This document shows, one piece after another, positions 22,464-33,131 of a stretch of 64,000 nucleotides of DNA. The notes below the pieces were generated by a model. That model made no database searches. It saw nothing but the letters and a program-made list of their open reading frames with translations, and had not been told where the DNA came from. Made by a program: the position numbers and the translations under genes. Source of the stretch: Sphaerulina vaccinii (Eukaryota > Ascomycota > Dothideomycetes > Mycosphaerellales > Mycosphaerellaceae); contig JAKUDP010000025.1 of the NCBI GenBank assembly GCA_022570795.1, forward strand, positions 201,001-265,000. The letters are read 5' to 3'. How positions within the stretch are numbered: position 1 is the first letter of the stretch; every line of letters starts with the position of its first letter.

Positions 22464-24530
22464 ATGAAGAGGACTGCCATCGCTCTCTTTGCGAGCATCC
22501 TGGCCCAAGCTCAAATGCTGCCAGAACCGAAGAACTTCACAGTCATCCAGTCTGAGCACAACAGCAACATTACACTCAGCTACAAAGAGGTGCGCATTCG
22601 TCTCTAAGCACATAGCAATTCTTTCTGCTGACGTTGGGGAAGTCACATATTTGCGAGACTACCCCTGGCGCAAGTGGTTTCTCTGGCTATGTGAACCTAC
22701 CACCCGGCATCTTATCAGATCTGGGCGTCACGAACCAGACATGGCCAATACACACGTTCTTTTGGTACTTCCAATCGAGAAAGGATCCCCAAAACTCGCC
22801 GACTATGATCTGGATCAATGGTGAGTATAACGTGTTGTAAGTAGTGGGCGCTGGGCACTGGATGTGCTGACTACGAGCAGGTGGGCCTGGAAGCTCTTCC
22901 TCTGGCAATGCCTTGGGCTATAATGGACCGTGTCGAGTACACCCCAATGCCAGTGCGACATACATCAACGAGTGGTCGTGGAACCGGGAGTTCAATATGC
23001 TCTATGTTGATCAGCCTGTGCAAGTAGGGCTGAGCTACACGACACAACAGAATATCTCTTACGGCCTGGTGAGCGGTAATGTGACAATCCTCAACGACAC
23101 GAGCCCAGTACCTGAACAGAACTCAACTTTGGTAGTCGGCACCTGGTCCGAAAGAGACACATACAAAGGATCCTTCGGCTCTGTTCAGGGCGCCCACGCA
23201 TTCTGGAAGTTCGCTCAAGTCTTCTTTCAAGAGTTTCCAGAATACAAATGTAACGCCAACAAGCTGATAAGTATCAGTGGAGTCTCGTACGGCGGGAAGT
23301 ATGCTCCAGCCATCTTTGCATTCTTCGAAGAGCAGAATGAGAAAATCCGCAATGGAAGCTGGACAGTACCAGGCCAAACACAAATCCTACCTCTGGACAC
23401 CATCCAAATCGAAAGCGGCTGCGTCGATCTTCCGAGCTCGTGGTTTTCTTATCCTGAAATGGCGGTCAACAACACCTACGGAATCAAAGGCGTGAATGAG
23501 TCCACTGTTGCACAAATGTTAGACGACCTCAATCGGGAAGGCGGTTGTCTCGACCAAGCTTACCAATGTGGCAACGCATCACTTCAGTACGACCCAGGAA
23601 ACATGGGAGCCAATGAGACTGTGAACGATATCTGCCGAAGAGCTGGAAAGTTCTGTAATGAGAAAGTTCAGGGCTCTTGGGATATCTCAAACAGGAGTTA
23701 TTACGACATCACAGTGACCCCAGAGCTGAGTCGTGCACCGCCATTCTCTAGAACTTTTCTTCAACGACCTTTCGTACAAGAAGCGCTAGGACATCGCGTA
23801 AACTGGACTTCCGGGACAGGCGTCGTCGGCCAAGCGACTGATCGAGTCGGCGACTTTGGTCGTCCTGGTTGGCCTCAGAAGCTGGCATACTTGCTTGAGC
23901 GAGGTATCAAAGTCGCTTTCGTATATGGCGACAAAGATTACATCTGCGTAGGTATCCCTACTCGTCTCGTCGATACTGCTGCTTTAGCTTACATCTATAT
24001 CACAGAACTGGATCGGAGGCGAAGCGGTCAGTAAACAAGTCAATCACGCCGACCAAGCCAAGTTCCTAGCTGCAGGCTACGAGCCCATTCACACCAACTC
24101 CTCATACATCGGCGGCGTTGTACGACAATACGGTAACCTCTCTTTCAGTCGAGTATATCAAGCTGGCCACGGAGCAGCTGGTCAGCAACCTGAAACAGCA
24201 TATCAGATCATTCGACGAGCTCTACTGAACCTTGACATTGCGACTGGGACTAAACCTGTTACTGCTCGAGATGGGACTTTGTATAGCTCAGAAGGGCCTT
24301 CAGATAGTCTTGGCTCCAGAAACGAAGTTCTGCCGGTGGATGTGCTCCAGGTTTGCTATTTAATGGATGTCAATGCTACTTGTACGGATGAGCAGAAGGC
24401 GATGATCTCGAATGGCACAGTTCTCATCAAAGAGTATATGGTCGTTGATAAGAACTCTACTGCGAGATATCCGGAGATTGTTGGGGATGGAATTTTTGAG
24501 ACTGGCGATTCTGCGGTGCTGAGGTTCTGA
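22464..24530 (+). CDS. secreted serine carboxypeptidase (S10)
   Basis: Four exons (22464-22589, 22643-22820, 22881-23947, 24006-24530) give 631 residues. A signal peptide (MKRTAIALFASILAQAQ) leads into an S10 fold. Visible landmarks are WINGGPGSSS (oxyanion region), ISGVSYGGKYAP with the nucleophilic Ser, YGDKDYICNWIGGE with the catalytic Asp, and VYQAGHGAAGQQ with the catalytic His. Many NxS/T sites indicate glycosylation. A C-terminal extension after the His (about 110 residues) contains a Cys pair. It should remove C-terminal residues from peptides outside the cell or in the vacuole, complementing the neighbouring endoprotease. It starts 270 bp after the Zn2Cys6 gene, in the same direction. 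Confidence 0.93.
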
Positions 24531-24661
24531 GGTCGGGCGGTCTGTGCTCTTTGCTCCCCTTCGCTGTTTGCTAGCTCCATGTTTGCCAAGAGAATAGGAT
24601 CAGTAGGCAGAACCAAAGCAACCTTACCCGTCTCATCTGCCCTTCTCCTATCACCTTGCCA

Positions 24662-25609
24662 TCAATACCCTCGAAACTTCCTCAACTCCTGCTTGGCAGT
24701 CTTCAACTCTTCCTCCGAGCGCCCCGAGCGGCTTTTCCAGTACGCTATCACTTCATCAATCTTGTCGTTGAAGAAGATGCCCATGGCCAAAGTGCCTATG
24801 CCAAATACGGCAAAAAGTGTTCCCTCGTTCATGCGCTTCTGTAATTGCTCGTTGATATTTTCCACTTCCTTGTTGCGAGATTCGAGGGTTCGTCCGAGAG
24901 TGCCAATATTGGCAGCGAGATCTTCCCTCTGGAATTTCTCGAACTGTTCGTTGCTCAGGTACTTCTCTCCAATGGTCTCTGCTAGCTTTTTACATTTCTC
25001 CGCTGCTTCTTTCGATTCTTCGATTCTCTTGTACTGGTCTTCCCCTTCCTTGTCGAGACGTCCCACTTCCTTGTCCATAGACTCCACTTGCTTGTCGCGG
25101 GATTCTAATTGCTTATTACGAGATTCGATGATTCGTCCAAGGGTGCTGATATTGACAGCAAGATCTTTTTTCTCGACGACTGAGATCTGCAGCTCGTTCA
25201 ACCGACTCAGGGCATAATTCTCTTTGATTGCGAGGAAGTGCCCGGCGCTTATTTGAGTGTCGTAGATCGCGTCTCTGAGGTGCACGGAGGCGAGACCTTG
25301 TTGATTGCGAAGTGCCTCAAGCGGTTTGGTAAGTCGTGCTCCGTCGCGGAAATCCACAGCCTGGCGCTGAAGTTCTCTTGCAGCTTCTTCTGCCTCGTCA
25401 GCTTTCGTGGGCCATCCATCGTGGACTCCTGCATGGCGTGGTTTGCATTGCAATAGTGGCTGCCAAGCTGATCGTCGTGTGAATTGTCCTATTGTTGTGG
25501 TTCTTCGTGTGAACATTGTGATGATGACGATGGGAAAATGGACTTGATAGAACGAAGAATTTGTGATATGGAGTGTAGATCTTGCCAAAAGTGATGCAGA
25601 ACTGGCCAT
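24662..25609 (-). CDS. coiled-coil protein with C-terminal membrane segment, paralogue A
   Basis: A single open frame of 315 residues. The N-terminus is rich in Ser/Thr/Arg; starting at Met32 (25516) gives FTRRTTTIGQFTRRSAWQPL, typical of a mitochondrial presequence. A segment shared with paralogue B follows (AGVHDGW, DGARLTKPLEALRNQ, ASVHLRDAIYDT), then a long coiled coil of Glu/Lys/Arg-rich repeats (about 140-260). A transmembrane segment (LFAVFGIGTLAMGIFF) and a charged tail ending QELRKFRGY complete it. This layout recalls coiled-coil inner-membrane proteins of the DUF1640/MCUR1 kind, but that is only similarity of architecture. It is tandem with its paralogue, both on the minus strand. 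Confidence 0.75.
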   Translation of the reverse strand: MASSASLLARSTLHITNSSFYQVHFPIVIITMFTRRTTTIGQFTRRSAWQPLLQCKPRHAGVHDGWPTKADEAEEAARELQRQAVDFRDGARLTKPLEALRNQQGLASVHLRDAIYDTQISAGHFLAIKENYALSRLNELQISVVEKKDLAVNISTLGRIIESRNKQLESRDKQVESMDKEVGRLDKEGEDQYKRIEESKEAAEKCKKLAETIGEKYLSNEQFEKFQREDLAANIGTLGRTLESRNKEVENINEQLQKRMNEGTLFAVFGIGTLAMGIFFNDKIDEVIAYWKSRSGRSEEELKTAKQELRKFRGY

Positions 25610-25864
25610 CTGAAGTAAGGTGTCAGAGATCTTTCACACCACGTATGCTTTACCATCTGTTTGCCTGAAGCTTGACACCCACACGTCTGCCGACACGTCC
25701 CATCCGTGTACCGTATTCACAGCTTTTATGGCTCGTCTGAAGCTGTAAGAGCTTGGCGTTTCAAGAAGTGATTGAGAGTAAGCCAGCATGAAGATATTGC
25801 AAGCAACCAAAGCCCAAGGGGCCGCATTTCCTGTCCCTTCTGCCCTTCTCTTGTCATCCTGCCT

Positions 25865-26776
25865 CTAGTATCCTCGATACTTTCTCAACTCTTGTCTGGA
25901 AGAATTCAATTCATGTTCAGCCAACTTCGCTTTCTCATGAGTGAGATGGTCGAAGTATAGACTGGCCAACATAGCTACTGCGGCAGCGCCCGCAAGCCAT
26001 CCGTTTCTCGGAGCCTCCTTCGCCTAAAAGTAAAAGGTAGGAGAGTCAGCAAACATCTCTGCAAAGGCAGTCTGTCTCGATTTGTGTCTGTTCTCAAGCT
26101 CATCGCCCAAGTGAATGCGAGCTTGGTGAGACACCGAGTTGAAGGCATGCCGTCTGCCTGCTACTTTGCTTACAGCTTTCTTTGCCTCTTCCTCCAATTC
26201 TTCAATTCTCTTGTATTTCCTGTTTAGAGACTTTTCGTTGGAGTTTCGCATATCGTCGCTGGAAACCAATTCATCCTTGAGAGATTTGATGAGCCTCCCG
26301 AAAGTTTTGACATTGGTAGCGAGATCCTCCTTCTCAACCACTGAGACATCCAGGTTATTCAGTCTCGTGAGGGCGCACTTCTCTTTTAGCTCGACGGACG
26401 GCTCGTTGACCCAGTCCTCGTCTTCCAGCTTGAGGGGTCGCTCGAGAACCGCCAAAGTGTCATAGATTGCATCTCTGAGGTGTGCTGAAGCAAGGCAATG
26501 TTGGCTTCGGAGTGCTTCGACTGGTTTGGTAAGGCGTGCTCCATCATGGAGATACACAGCCTCTCCAGATCTCGTTACCCATCCATCGTGGATGCCAGCT
26601 GATCGTTGGTTGTAGACGTTCCATGGTAAAGCTGGACGTATCACAGGTCCTGCGGCTAGTCTTAGAGACCGCCCAACGGAGGATCTTGCTGGCCATCTCG
26701 GTATGGAGGAAGATGAAGATGTGAATCTGACAAGCAGAGAACGCTCCGAATTGATGTGCCACGTATGCTTTACCAT
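25865..26776 (-). CDS. coiled-coil protein with C-terminal membrane segment, paralogue B
   Basis: Two exons (26776-26174 and 26023-25865) encode 253 residues. The 150-nt intron has a GTAAGC donor, a TGCTGACTC branch site and a TTTTAG acceptor; the second exon restores the paralogue A ending, with a membrane segment (GWLAGAAAVAMLASLYF) and tail QELRKYRGY. Shared blocks include AGIHDGW, DGARLTKPVEALRSQ, HLRDAIYDT and VVEKEDLATNVKTFGRLI. The coiled coil is shorter than in A. The start at 26776 gives a basic N-terminus; Met codons further upstream in frame are possible. A 21-bp identical stretch (26759-26779 and 25639-25659) shows that the duplication reached the 5' end of the genes. Confidence 0.72.
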
Positions 26777-27093
26777 CTGCTCGCATATAGTTGGTTGACC
26801 AGAAAGTTGGGATGCCATGTGGAAATCTGAGTGCCTGAAACCAGAGACTGCAAAGTGGAGATCGTTGCGAAATATGAGTTTTAATCTGACCATCGACAGT
26901 CTTCTCCGCAAGGCTATGCTGTTTTTGTACTGTGTATGCGCGCTTCCCAGAGCTCGGCTGTCTCTTCTCCTCACTTGAAAGATCGTAACCATCGCAAGAT
27001 GCGACAGTCGAAGGTTGCCGTGCTGCCAAGAGTCTACGCGCCTTGACACCAAGGTCTTTGGGAGTGGAGATGTATGCGCAGTGAAATCCCGTC
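26777..27093. other. intergenic within the three-gene minus-strand cluster
   Basis: 317 bp. The paralogue B reading frame stays open upstream to about 27052, so the true start could lie here. Otherwise nothing recognised. Confidence 0.35.
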
Positions 27094-27630
27094 CTACGAG
27101 CCAGCTGACTTCATTTGACGAGCTTTATGCCGTTCTTCGTTGACTCGAATCCTGTTATGCAACCAGTCACTCATCGTTCGAAAGACTCCACAAAAGTCGA
27201 ACAAAAAGTCGACAATGAATAGTGTGGTATATCCAAAGACAACTAATGAAGCAACGTCGGAGATGGTTGCCCTCTGAGGGTCCGAATTACCCTGCGTATT
27301 ACGCTTCTCATAAGCTTCAAAGATGGGCTCCAGCGTATCGTGTGTTGCTCCCCTTAAGATAGACCTCACTTGAGCTCGGGTCCTAGTACCATTCACAACT
27401 TCCTGCACCGCGGCATGCTGTTGATCGATTGTGTAGGGACAGTTTAGGTTCATCTCCAAATCGTGAGTGGCCCGCTTGAAAGCTGCAAGTATTGCTTGTT
27501 CGTTGTGAGTATTCGCGACCTTTCCGGGATGGGCCTTTGTATACATCCGATGCCACTGACGTGACAAGTTCGGTCTTGCCTCTGTGACCAGACTCCGGGG
27601 TGACCGCAGCGGATGTGTTGGACGGAGCAT
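27094..27630 (-). CDS. small putative mitochondrial membrane protein
   Basis: A single frame of 178 residues from ATG 27630. The first 35 residues are Arg/Pro/Ser-rich with a single acidic residue (MLRPTHPLRSPRSLV...), like a mitochondrial targeting sequence. A hydrophilic helical part follows, then one or two membrane segments (SLVVFGYTTLFIVDFLF) and a basic tail. No family recognised. It shares orientation, size class and architecture with the two paralogues downstream (presequence, helical middle, C-terminal membrane anchor), and a weak LRxAxxDT-like match, which is not enough to call it a third copy. Confidence 0.6.
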   Translation of the reverse strand: MLRPTHPLRSPRSLVTEARPNLSRQWHRMYTKAHPGKVANTHNEQAILAAFKRATHDLEMNLNCPYTIDQQHAAVQEVVNGTRTRAQVRSILRGATHDTLEPIFEAYEKRNTQGNSDPQRATISDVASLVVFGYTTLFIVDFLFDFCGVFRTMSDWLHNRIRVNEERHKARQMKSAGS

Positions 27631-28344
27631 CTTTTCAAGTGATCGTGGTTATTGCCTCGCTTATGGGAGTGCTGTGACTTCTGAGACTGTTGGTGGCTTA
27701 CGAGACAATAGTGATTTTGCAGATCTGTATACGTAGAGGATGGTCAATGATAATGTTCAGAGTAAGCTTTACCTTTAGCCAAACCATGGTTGGCTCCACG
27801 CATCTTGCAGCCTGGTCGGATTCAAGTCGTCGAAGAGCCACTCTGAGTACCACGAGGCATGACTAGTGGTGCAAGTCTCAGCAGTGCTGGGGTCTCCAGC
27901 GACGAGTCCTGATGGCCTTCTTCTTCCGAGTAAGCTGCTGGAGGGCATAAGTCATCGGTGCGGCGCGGACGCTCTTAGGCTCGACGAGCACCATCCTTGG
28001 TGCACATTATCTCAGCGCCATATGAGCTTGGGAGGCGTGTATGGGTACAAATGTGGTGAGAGTACACGTGAGGAAGAGGAAGAGGTGCTTGAGATCCATG
28101 CTGCTCAAAATGCTGTCCAAAAGCGATATGGCGCTAGTGAAATTAAGCTTTTTACGCGAGTGAGCTACTGGTCGAACTTCTTGATATCCTGAACACTTCC
28201 TAACAACAGCGCCACACACCACACACATCACCGTCCACCGTCCATCGCCTAGGTATAGCGCTCATTCTCTGGTATCCTGGCGCATTCGATATCATATTGA
28301 CTCCAGCATAGCAGCAACGGCTCTTTGAGCTTGCGACCGCCGCC
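27631..28344. other. divergent intergenic region, SF3b1 promoter
   Basis: 714 bp between divergent genes. A plus-strand frame at 27866-28192 is open but shows no recognisable protein and I do not call it. The end of the region, A/C-rich and followed by GCCGCC before the ATG, is the leader of the splicing-factor gene. Confidence 0.45.
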
Positions 28345-31300
28345 ATGTCCGATGGTAAGAAGAAGACACAGACACCTCCTCACTCACATTTGCCACGAGA
28401 CACTGACAGTATGGTGACAGCCGACTTCGACAAGGTGCGGCAGGCGCAGATTGAGCGGAATGCAGGGAAGAAAGGCTTCAAGGACGGCTCAAGCCAGCGC
28501 ACTAACACCAACAAGGGCGTTTCTCTCACCGAAAACTTCGACAAGGACCTGTACGGGAACGAGTCGGGCGACAAGTTTGCCGGCTACAACATCGCCATCG
28601 ATGTCAACGACGATGATGAGGATATGGAAGACGCCGAGGATGCCGATAGTGGGAGACTGATCGGCCAGTACACAGCGACAGATGCGCAAAGAAATGAATG
28701 GGCGCAGGGCGAGACGGCCGAGGACGACATCCTGGAGAGCCGCGAAAAGCAGGCGCAGATCGCAAGTCGAGAGACGGACTACCAGAAACGCCGGTTCCAG
28801 CGCGGACTAGACGGAGATGGCGAGAAGACGTATAAGGAAGTCATGGCAGAGCGAGAACTGCAGCGAGAGGAGGATCGCGTGCGCAAGCTGATTGAGGAGC
28901 AAAACAAGGAGAAGATCGCGAACGGAGATGATGACGATATGGAGGGAGTAGAACACCAGGCGACGCTGAAAGACAAGACCCCAGAGCCGGCAGAGAAGCC
29001 CAAGAAGGAAAGAGTGAGGAAGAGGCGATGGGACACCGCTGGGGATGCTACTGAGACGAATGGAGATGCAGCCACTACTAACGGTACGAATGGACACGCC
29101 GCGAATGGAGACGCCGCGGCCAAGAAGTCGCGATGGGACTCTACACCCGCGCCCGATGGAGAGGCTGCACCTTCGAAGAAGCGCTCCAAGTGGGATCTTG
29201 TGTCTGCTGGAGGAAGCGGAGGCCAGCCCAACGGAGCGCCAGATGCGACACCATCCGGACCAGTCATGGCTTTTGGTGGCGATCCGAACGGCCGCAACGC
29301 ACCACTCTCCGATGAAGAGCTCGACGAGATGTTGCCAATCGAGGGCTACAAGATCCTCACACCACCACCCGGGTATGAACCACTACGTGCACCCGCACGA
29401 CGAGCTGCACCGTCTGCCACGCCTGCCACTGGTGGTTTCATGAACCAGGAACCAGTCGACCCTCGATCGATGGGCAAACAGCTGCCTTCTGATATTCCTG
29501 GTGTTGGCGATCTGCAGTTCTTCAAGGCTGAAGACATGGCGTACTTTGGGAAGCTTGTTGATGGCGCCGATGAAAACGACCTCAGTGTGGAAGAGCTGAA
29601 GCAACGGAAGATCATGCGATTACTGCTCAAGGTGAAGAACGGCACACCTCCTATGCGAAAAACCGCGCTACGTCAACTCACAGACAATGCTCGAAACTTC
29701 GGCGCTGGGCCACTTTTCGACCAGATCCTACCACTGCTCATGGAGAAGAGTCTCGAGGACCAGGAACGACATTTGCTCGTCAAGGTCATTGATCGTGTTC
29801 TCTACAAGCTCGACGACCTCGTCAGACCGTATGTCCACAAGATCTTGGTTGTCATTGAACCACTTTTGATCGATCAAGATTACTATGCCCGTGTCGAGGG
29901 ACGTGAGATCATCTCCAACCTCGCCAAAGCAGCTGGACTGGCAACCATGATTAGCACAATGCGACCTGATATCGACCACGTTGATGAGTACGTGCGTAAC
30001 ACAACTGCTCGTGCGTTCGCTGTTGTCGCTTCTGCACTCGGTATACCGACTCTTCTGCCTTTCCTGAAGGCTGTGTGCAAGAGCAAGAAGTCATGGCAGG
30101 CCAGGCATACTGGTGTCAAGATCATTCAGCAGATTCCAATACTCATGGGATGTGCTGTGCTACCGCATCTCAAAGGACTCGTCGACTGCATCGGCGAGAA
30201 CCTCAACGACGAACAGGCTAAAGTCCGAACAGTCACCTCTCTCGCCTTGGCAGCTCTTGCAGAGGCCTCGAATCCTTTCGGTATTGAGAGCTTCGACGAC
30301 ATCCTCAACCCTCTCTGGACTGGTGCACGGAAGCAGCGTGGCAAAGGTCTGGCAGGTTTCTTGAAGGCTGTCGGATACATCATCCCTCTCATGGACGAAG
30401 AATATGGCAACTACTACACAGCACAAATTATGGAGATTCTGCTGCGAGAATTCCAATCGCCGGACGAAGAGATGAAGAAGGTTGTGCTTAAAGTCATCAG
30501 CCAATGCGCTGGTGGTGCAGGAGTTACGGCCGCATACCTCAAGGAGACCGTCTTGGATGACTTCTTCAAGAGCTTCTGGGTGCGAAGGATGGCACTGGAC
30601 AAGCGCAACTACAAACAAGTCGTTGAGACTACAGTCGATCTCGGTCACAAGGTGGGCGTGGGCGAGATAGTGGATCGCATCGTCAATAACCTCAAAGACG
30701 AAAGCGAGGCATACCGGAAGATGACAGTAGAGACCATCGAGAAGGTCATCTCTGCCATGGGCGCTGCAGACATCAACGAGCGCCTCGAAGAACGGCTTGT
30801 CGATGGTATCCTGCACTCCTTCCAGGAACAAAGTGTCGAAGACGTCGTCCTGCTCAACGGATTCGGCACAGTCGTCAACTCGCTCGGAACACGATGCAAG
30901 CCCTATCTACCACAAATCGTTAGCACAATCCTGTGGAGACTCAACAACAAATCTGCAACTGTACGACAACAGTCAGCAGATCTTGTTACTCGAATCGCCA
31001 TTGTGCTCAAGCAATGTGACGAAGATATCCTTCTTGGAAAGCTAGGAGCTGTATTGTACGAATACCTTGGTGAAGAGTATCCCGAAGTGTTGGGCAGTAT
31101 CCTCGGCGCGCTGAGGAGTATTGTTACCGTGGTCGGTATTAGCAGCATGCAACCTCCTATCAAGGATCTGCTACCACGATTGACACCAATTCTGCGCAAC
31201 AGACACGAGAAGGTGCAAGAAAACACAATCGACCTCGTCGGCCGTATCGCAGACCGCGGACCAGAATCCGTCAACGCCCGAGAATGGATGCGTATCTGTT

Positions 31301-32028
31301 TCGAACTTCTGGACATGCTCAAGGCACACAAGAAGGGCATCCGACGAGCAGCAAACAACACATTCGGTTTCATCGCCAAAGCCATTGGACCTCAAGACGT
31401 GCTGGCCACTCTCCTTAACAACTTGCGTGTCCAAGAACGTCAATCACGTGTCTGCACGGCCGTCGCCATTGGTATTGTGGCAGAAACTTGTGCGCCGTTC
31501 ACAGTCCTGCCAGCACTCATGAACGAGTACCGCGTACCTGAACTGAACGTCCAAAACGGTGTCCTCAAGTCCCTATCCTTCCTTTTCGAATACATCGGCG
31601 AAATGGCAAAAGACTACGTCTACGCCGTCACACCACTCCTCGAAGACGCTCTCATCGATCGCGACCAAGTCCATCGCCAAACAGCTGCTAGTGTAGTCAA
31701 GCACATCGCGCTCGGAGTCGTCGGCCTCGGCTGCGAAGACGCCATGCTGCATTTGCTGAACCTGCTCTACCCAAACTTGTTTGAGACGAGTCCGCACGTT
31801 ATCGATCGTGTCATCGAAGCTATTGATGCTATCCGATTAGCTGTGGGAACTGGTGCTGTGATGAACTATGTTTGGGCAGGCTTGTTTCATCCTGCGAGAA
31901 AGGTCAGAGTGCCGTATTGGAGGTTGTATAACGATGCTTATGTGCAGAGTGCGGATGCTATGGTGCCTTATTATCCTGCTATGGAGGATGAGAAGTTGAT
32001 CAGGCATGAGTTGATGGTTGTGCTGTAG
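28345..32028 (+). CDS. hsh155: splicing factor 3B subunit 1 (SF3b155/Prp10)
   Basis: U2 snRNP subunit that holds the branch-point duplex. The frame is open over 1227 codons. A likely 66-nt intron (28355-28420; GTAAGA donor, CACTGACAG-type branch, GACAG acceptor) would change the N-terminus from MSDGKKK to MSDADFDKVRQAQIERN and give 1205 residues. The family-like start DFDKVR supports splicing. The N-terminal part has the tryptophan-containing U2AF-type ligand motifs (RKRRWDTAG, KSRWDSTP, RSKWDLVS) and the p14-contacting LPIEGYKILTPPPGYEP. The remaining 800 or so residues are HEAT repeats, ending YPAMEDEKLIRHELMVVL. Length and order are normal for the family. Confidence 0.97.
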   Translation: MSDGKKKTQTPPHSHLPRDTDSMVTADFDKVRQAQIERNAGKKGFKDGSSQRTNTNKGVSLTENFDKDLYGNESGDKFAGYNIAIDVNDDDEDMEDAEDADSGRLIGQYTATDAQRNEWAQGETAEDDILESREKQAQIASRETDYQKRRFQRGLDGDGEKTYKEVMAERELQREEDRVRKLIEEQNKEKIANGDDDDMEGVEHQATLKDKTPEPAEKPKKERVRKRRWDTAGDATETNGDAATTNGTNGHAANGDAAAKKSRWDSTPAPDGEAAPSKKRSKWDLVSAGGSGGQPNGAPDATPSGPVMAFGGDPNGRNAPLSDEELDEMLPIEGYKILTPPPGYEPLRAPARRAAPSATPATGGFMNQEPVDPRSMGKQLPSDIPGVGDLQFFKAEDMAYFGKLVDGADENDLSVEELKQRKIMRLLLKVKNGTPPMRKTALRQLTDNARNFGAGPLFDQILPLLMEKSLEDQERHLLVKVIDRVLYKLDDLVRPYVHKILVVIEPLLIDQDYYARVEGREIISNLAKAAGLATMISTMRPDIDHVDEYVRNTTARAFAVVASALGIPTLLPFLKAVCKSKKSWQARHTGVKIIQQIPILMGCAVLPHLKGLVDCIGENLNDEQAKVRTVTSLALAALAEASNPFGIESFDDILNPLWTGARKQRGKGLAGFLKAVGYIIPLMDEEYGNYYTAQIMEILLREFQSPDEEMKKVVLKVISQCAGGAGVTAAYLKETVLDDFFKSFWVRRMALDKRNYKQVVETTVDLGHKVGVGEIVDRIVNNLKDESEAYRKMTVETIEKVISAMGAADINERLEERLVDGILHSFQEQSVEDVVLLNGFGTVVNSLGTRCKPYLPQIVSTILWRLNNKSATVRQQSADLVTRIAIVLKQCDEDILLGKLGAVLYEYLGEEYPEVLGSILGALRSIVTVVGISSMQPPIKDLLPRLTPILRNRHEKVQENTIDLVGRIADRGPESVNAREWMRICFELLDMLKAHKKGIRRAANNTFGFIAKAIGPQDVLATLLNNLRVQERQSRVCTAVAIGIVAETCAPFTVLPALMNEYRVPELNVQNGVLKSLSFLFEYIGEMAKDYVYAVTPLLEDALIDRDQVHRQTAASVVKHIALGVVGLGCEDAMLHLLNLLYPNLFETSPHVIDRVIEAIDAIRLAVGTGAVMNYVWAGLFHPARKVRVPYWRLYNDAYVQSADAMVPYYPAMEDEKLIRHELMVVL

Positions 32029-33131
32029 GTATACTGCAGGTCATCGAGAGCGCTCAACAGCGCGGCATGGTTCATGGAAAGAGGATGCAGAGTACGTAGG
32101 ATATTGTACTGCCTTCGTTGTAGCTATTAGACGATATACCTCGACGAATCATTGCAAACATACACAAAGCACATCTTGCAGCAGTTCCAGGACGATATCG
32201 GCTGTATTCCGACAGACATTTGCCAAGCTCGCCTCCGATTCTTGGGGCATGGTATACCACTGAACTTCTCCTGTTCCTCCACTTTCACCAGCCATCACAC
32301 ATCGCTACACATTTCTCATACCATCTCGCAGCTCACTTATCTCAGCTTCGAACATGCACCTCCACCCCTCCGCCCCTGCAGAAAAGCAATGAAGAATACC
32401 AAGTCTCGGGCCCAAGGAGATGATTATCATTACCAGATTGCGGCTTTGCGAGAAGCCATAGACCTCAGAATGCGGGGATACCACAGAGAGTACATACTCA
32501 CGTGCATCGGGTCCTTCGACAGACGACTCAATCAGAGCCACTGTAACGCACCTGCACATGCCGCAACCTGGGCATGAGAAGCCGCCTGGCGTGGGAATCG
32601 TATTTCAAGTCCGGCAATAAGCTTCCTTTGGCGAGACAGATCAGCATATGCGGATTCTAGCAGACGCTCTGTTTGAACGCGTTCAGCGTGGCCTCGAGAA
32701 CATCTCAAGACTACGACTTGCAGGCTCCGCATCTTGAGCAAACTGGCTGCGAGCATGGACCACGCGAAAAGCTGGAGAACATGCGGTTCCTTCTACCAGC
32801 GATAGGCGAAGCAGAACGCAATGTGTGAGTGAAGTATCAGGCTCTGGAAACAAGCCACTACCGCATCCTCCTGAAAGACCTCGACACGATGAGCTATGAT
32901 CGCCGCTCGGTCTCCAGCCTATGACTATGTTTCTATACGGGCTCGAGACGAGGAAGCTGCAAGCCATATACTCATGCCAATGCTCTAGCGATCATCGACC
33001 GAATCAGATGCCAGTAGTAGAGCTAGCTCCGACCATAGCAAGTGAGGAGAACTTGTTGTGGCTCTATATGTCGATGCGCTGCTCTTCTCAGCACGATATC
33101 TTCCAGCTGCTTTCGTTTGCGCCCCGTGAAA
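32029..33131. other. intergenic between SF3b1 and the MFS gene
   Basis: 1.1 kb with no gene recognised. Open frames on both strands (for example 32152-32577) are not protein-like. The last part is the MFS leader. Confidence 0.45.

Noticed and set aside
27866..28192. 108-codon plus-strand frame before SF3b1
   Set aside because: Low-complexity and unlike known proteins; lies in a promoter region.
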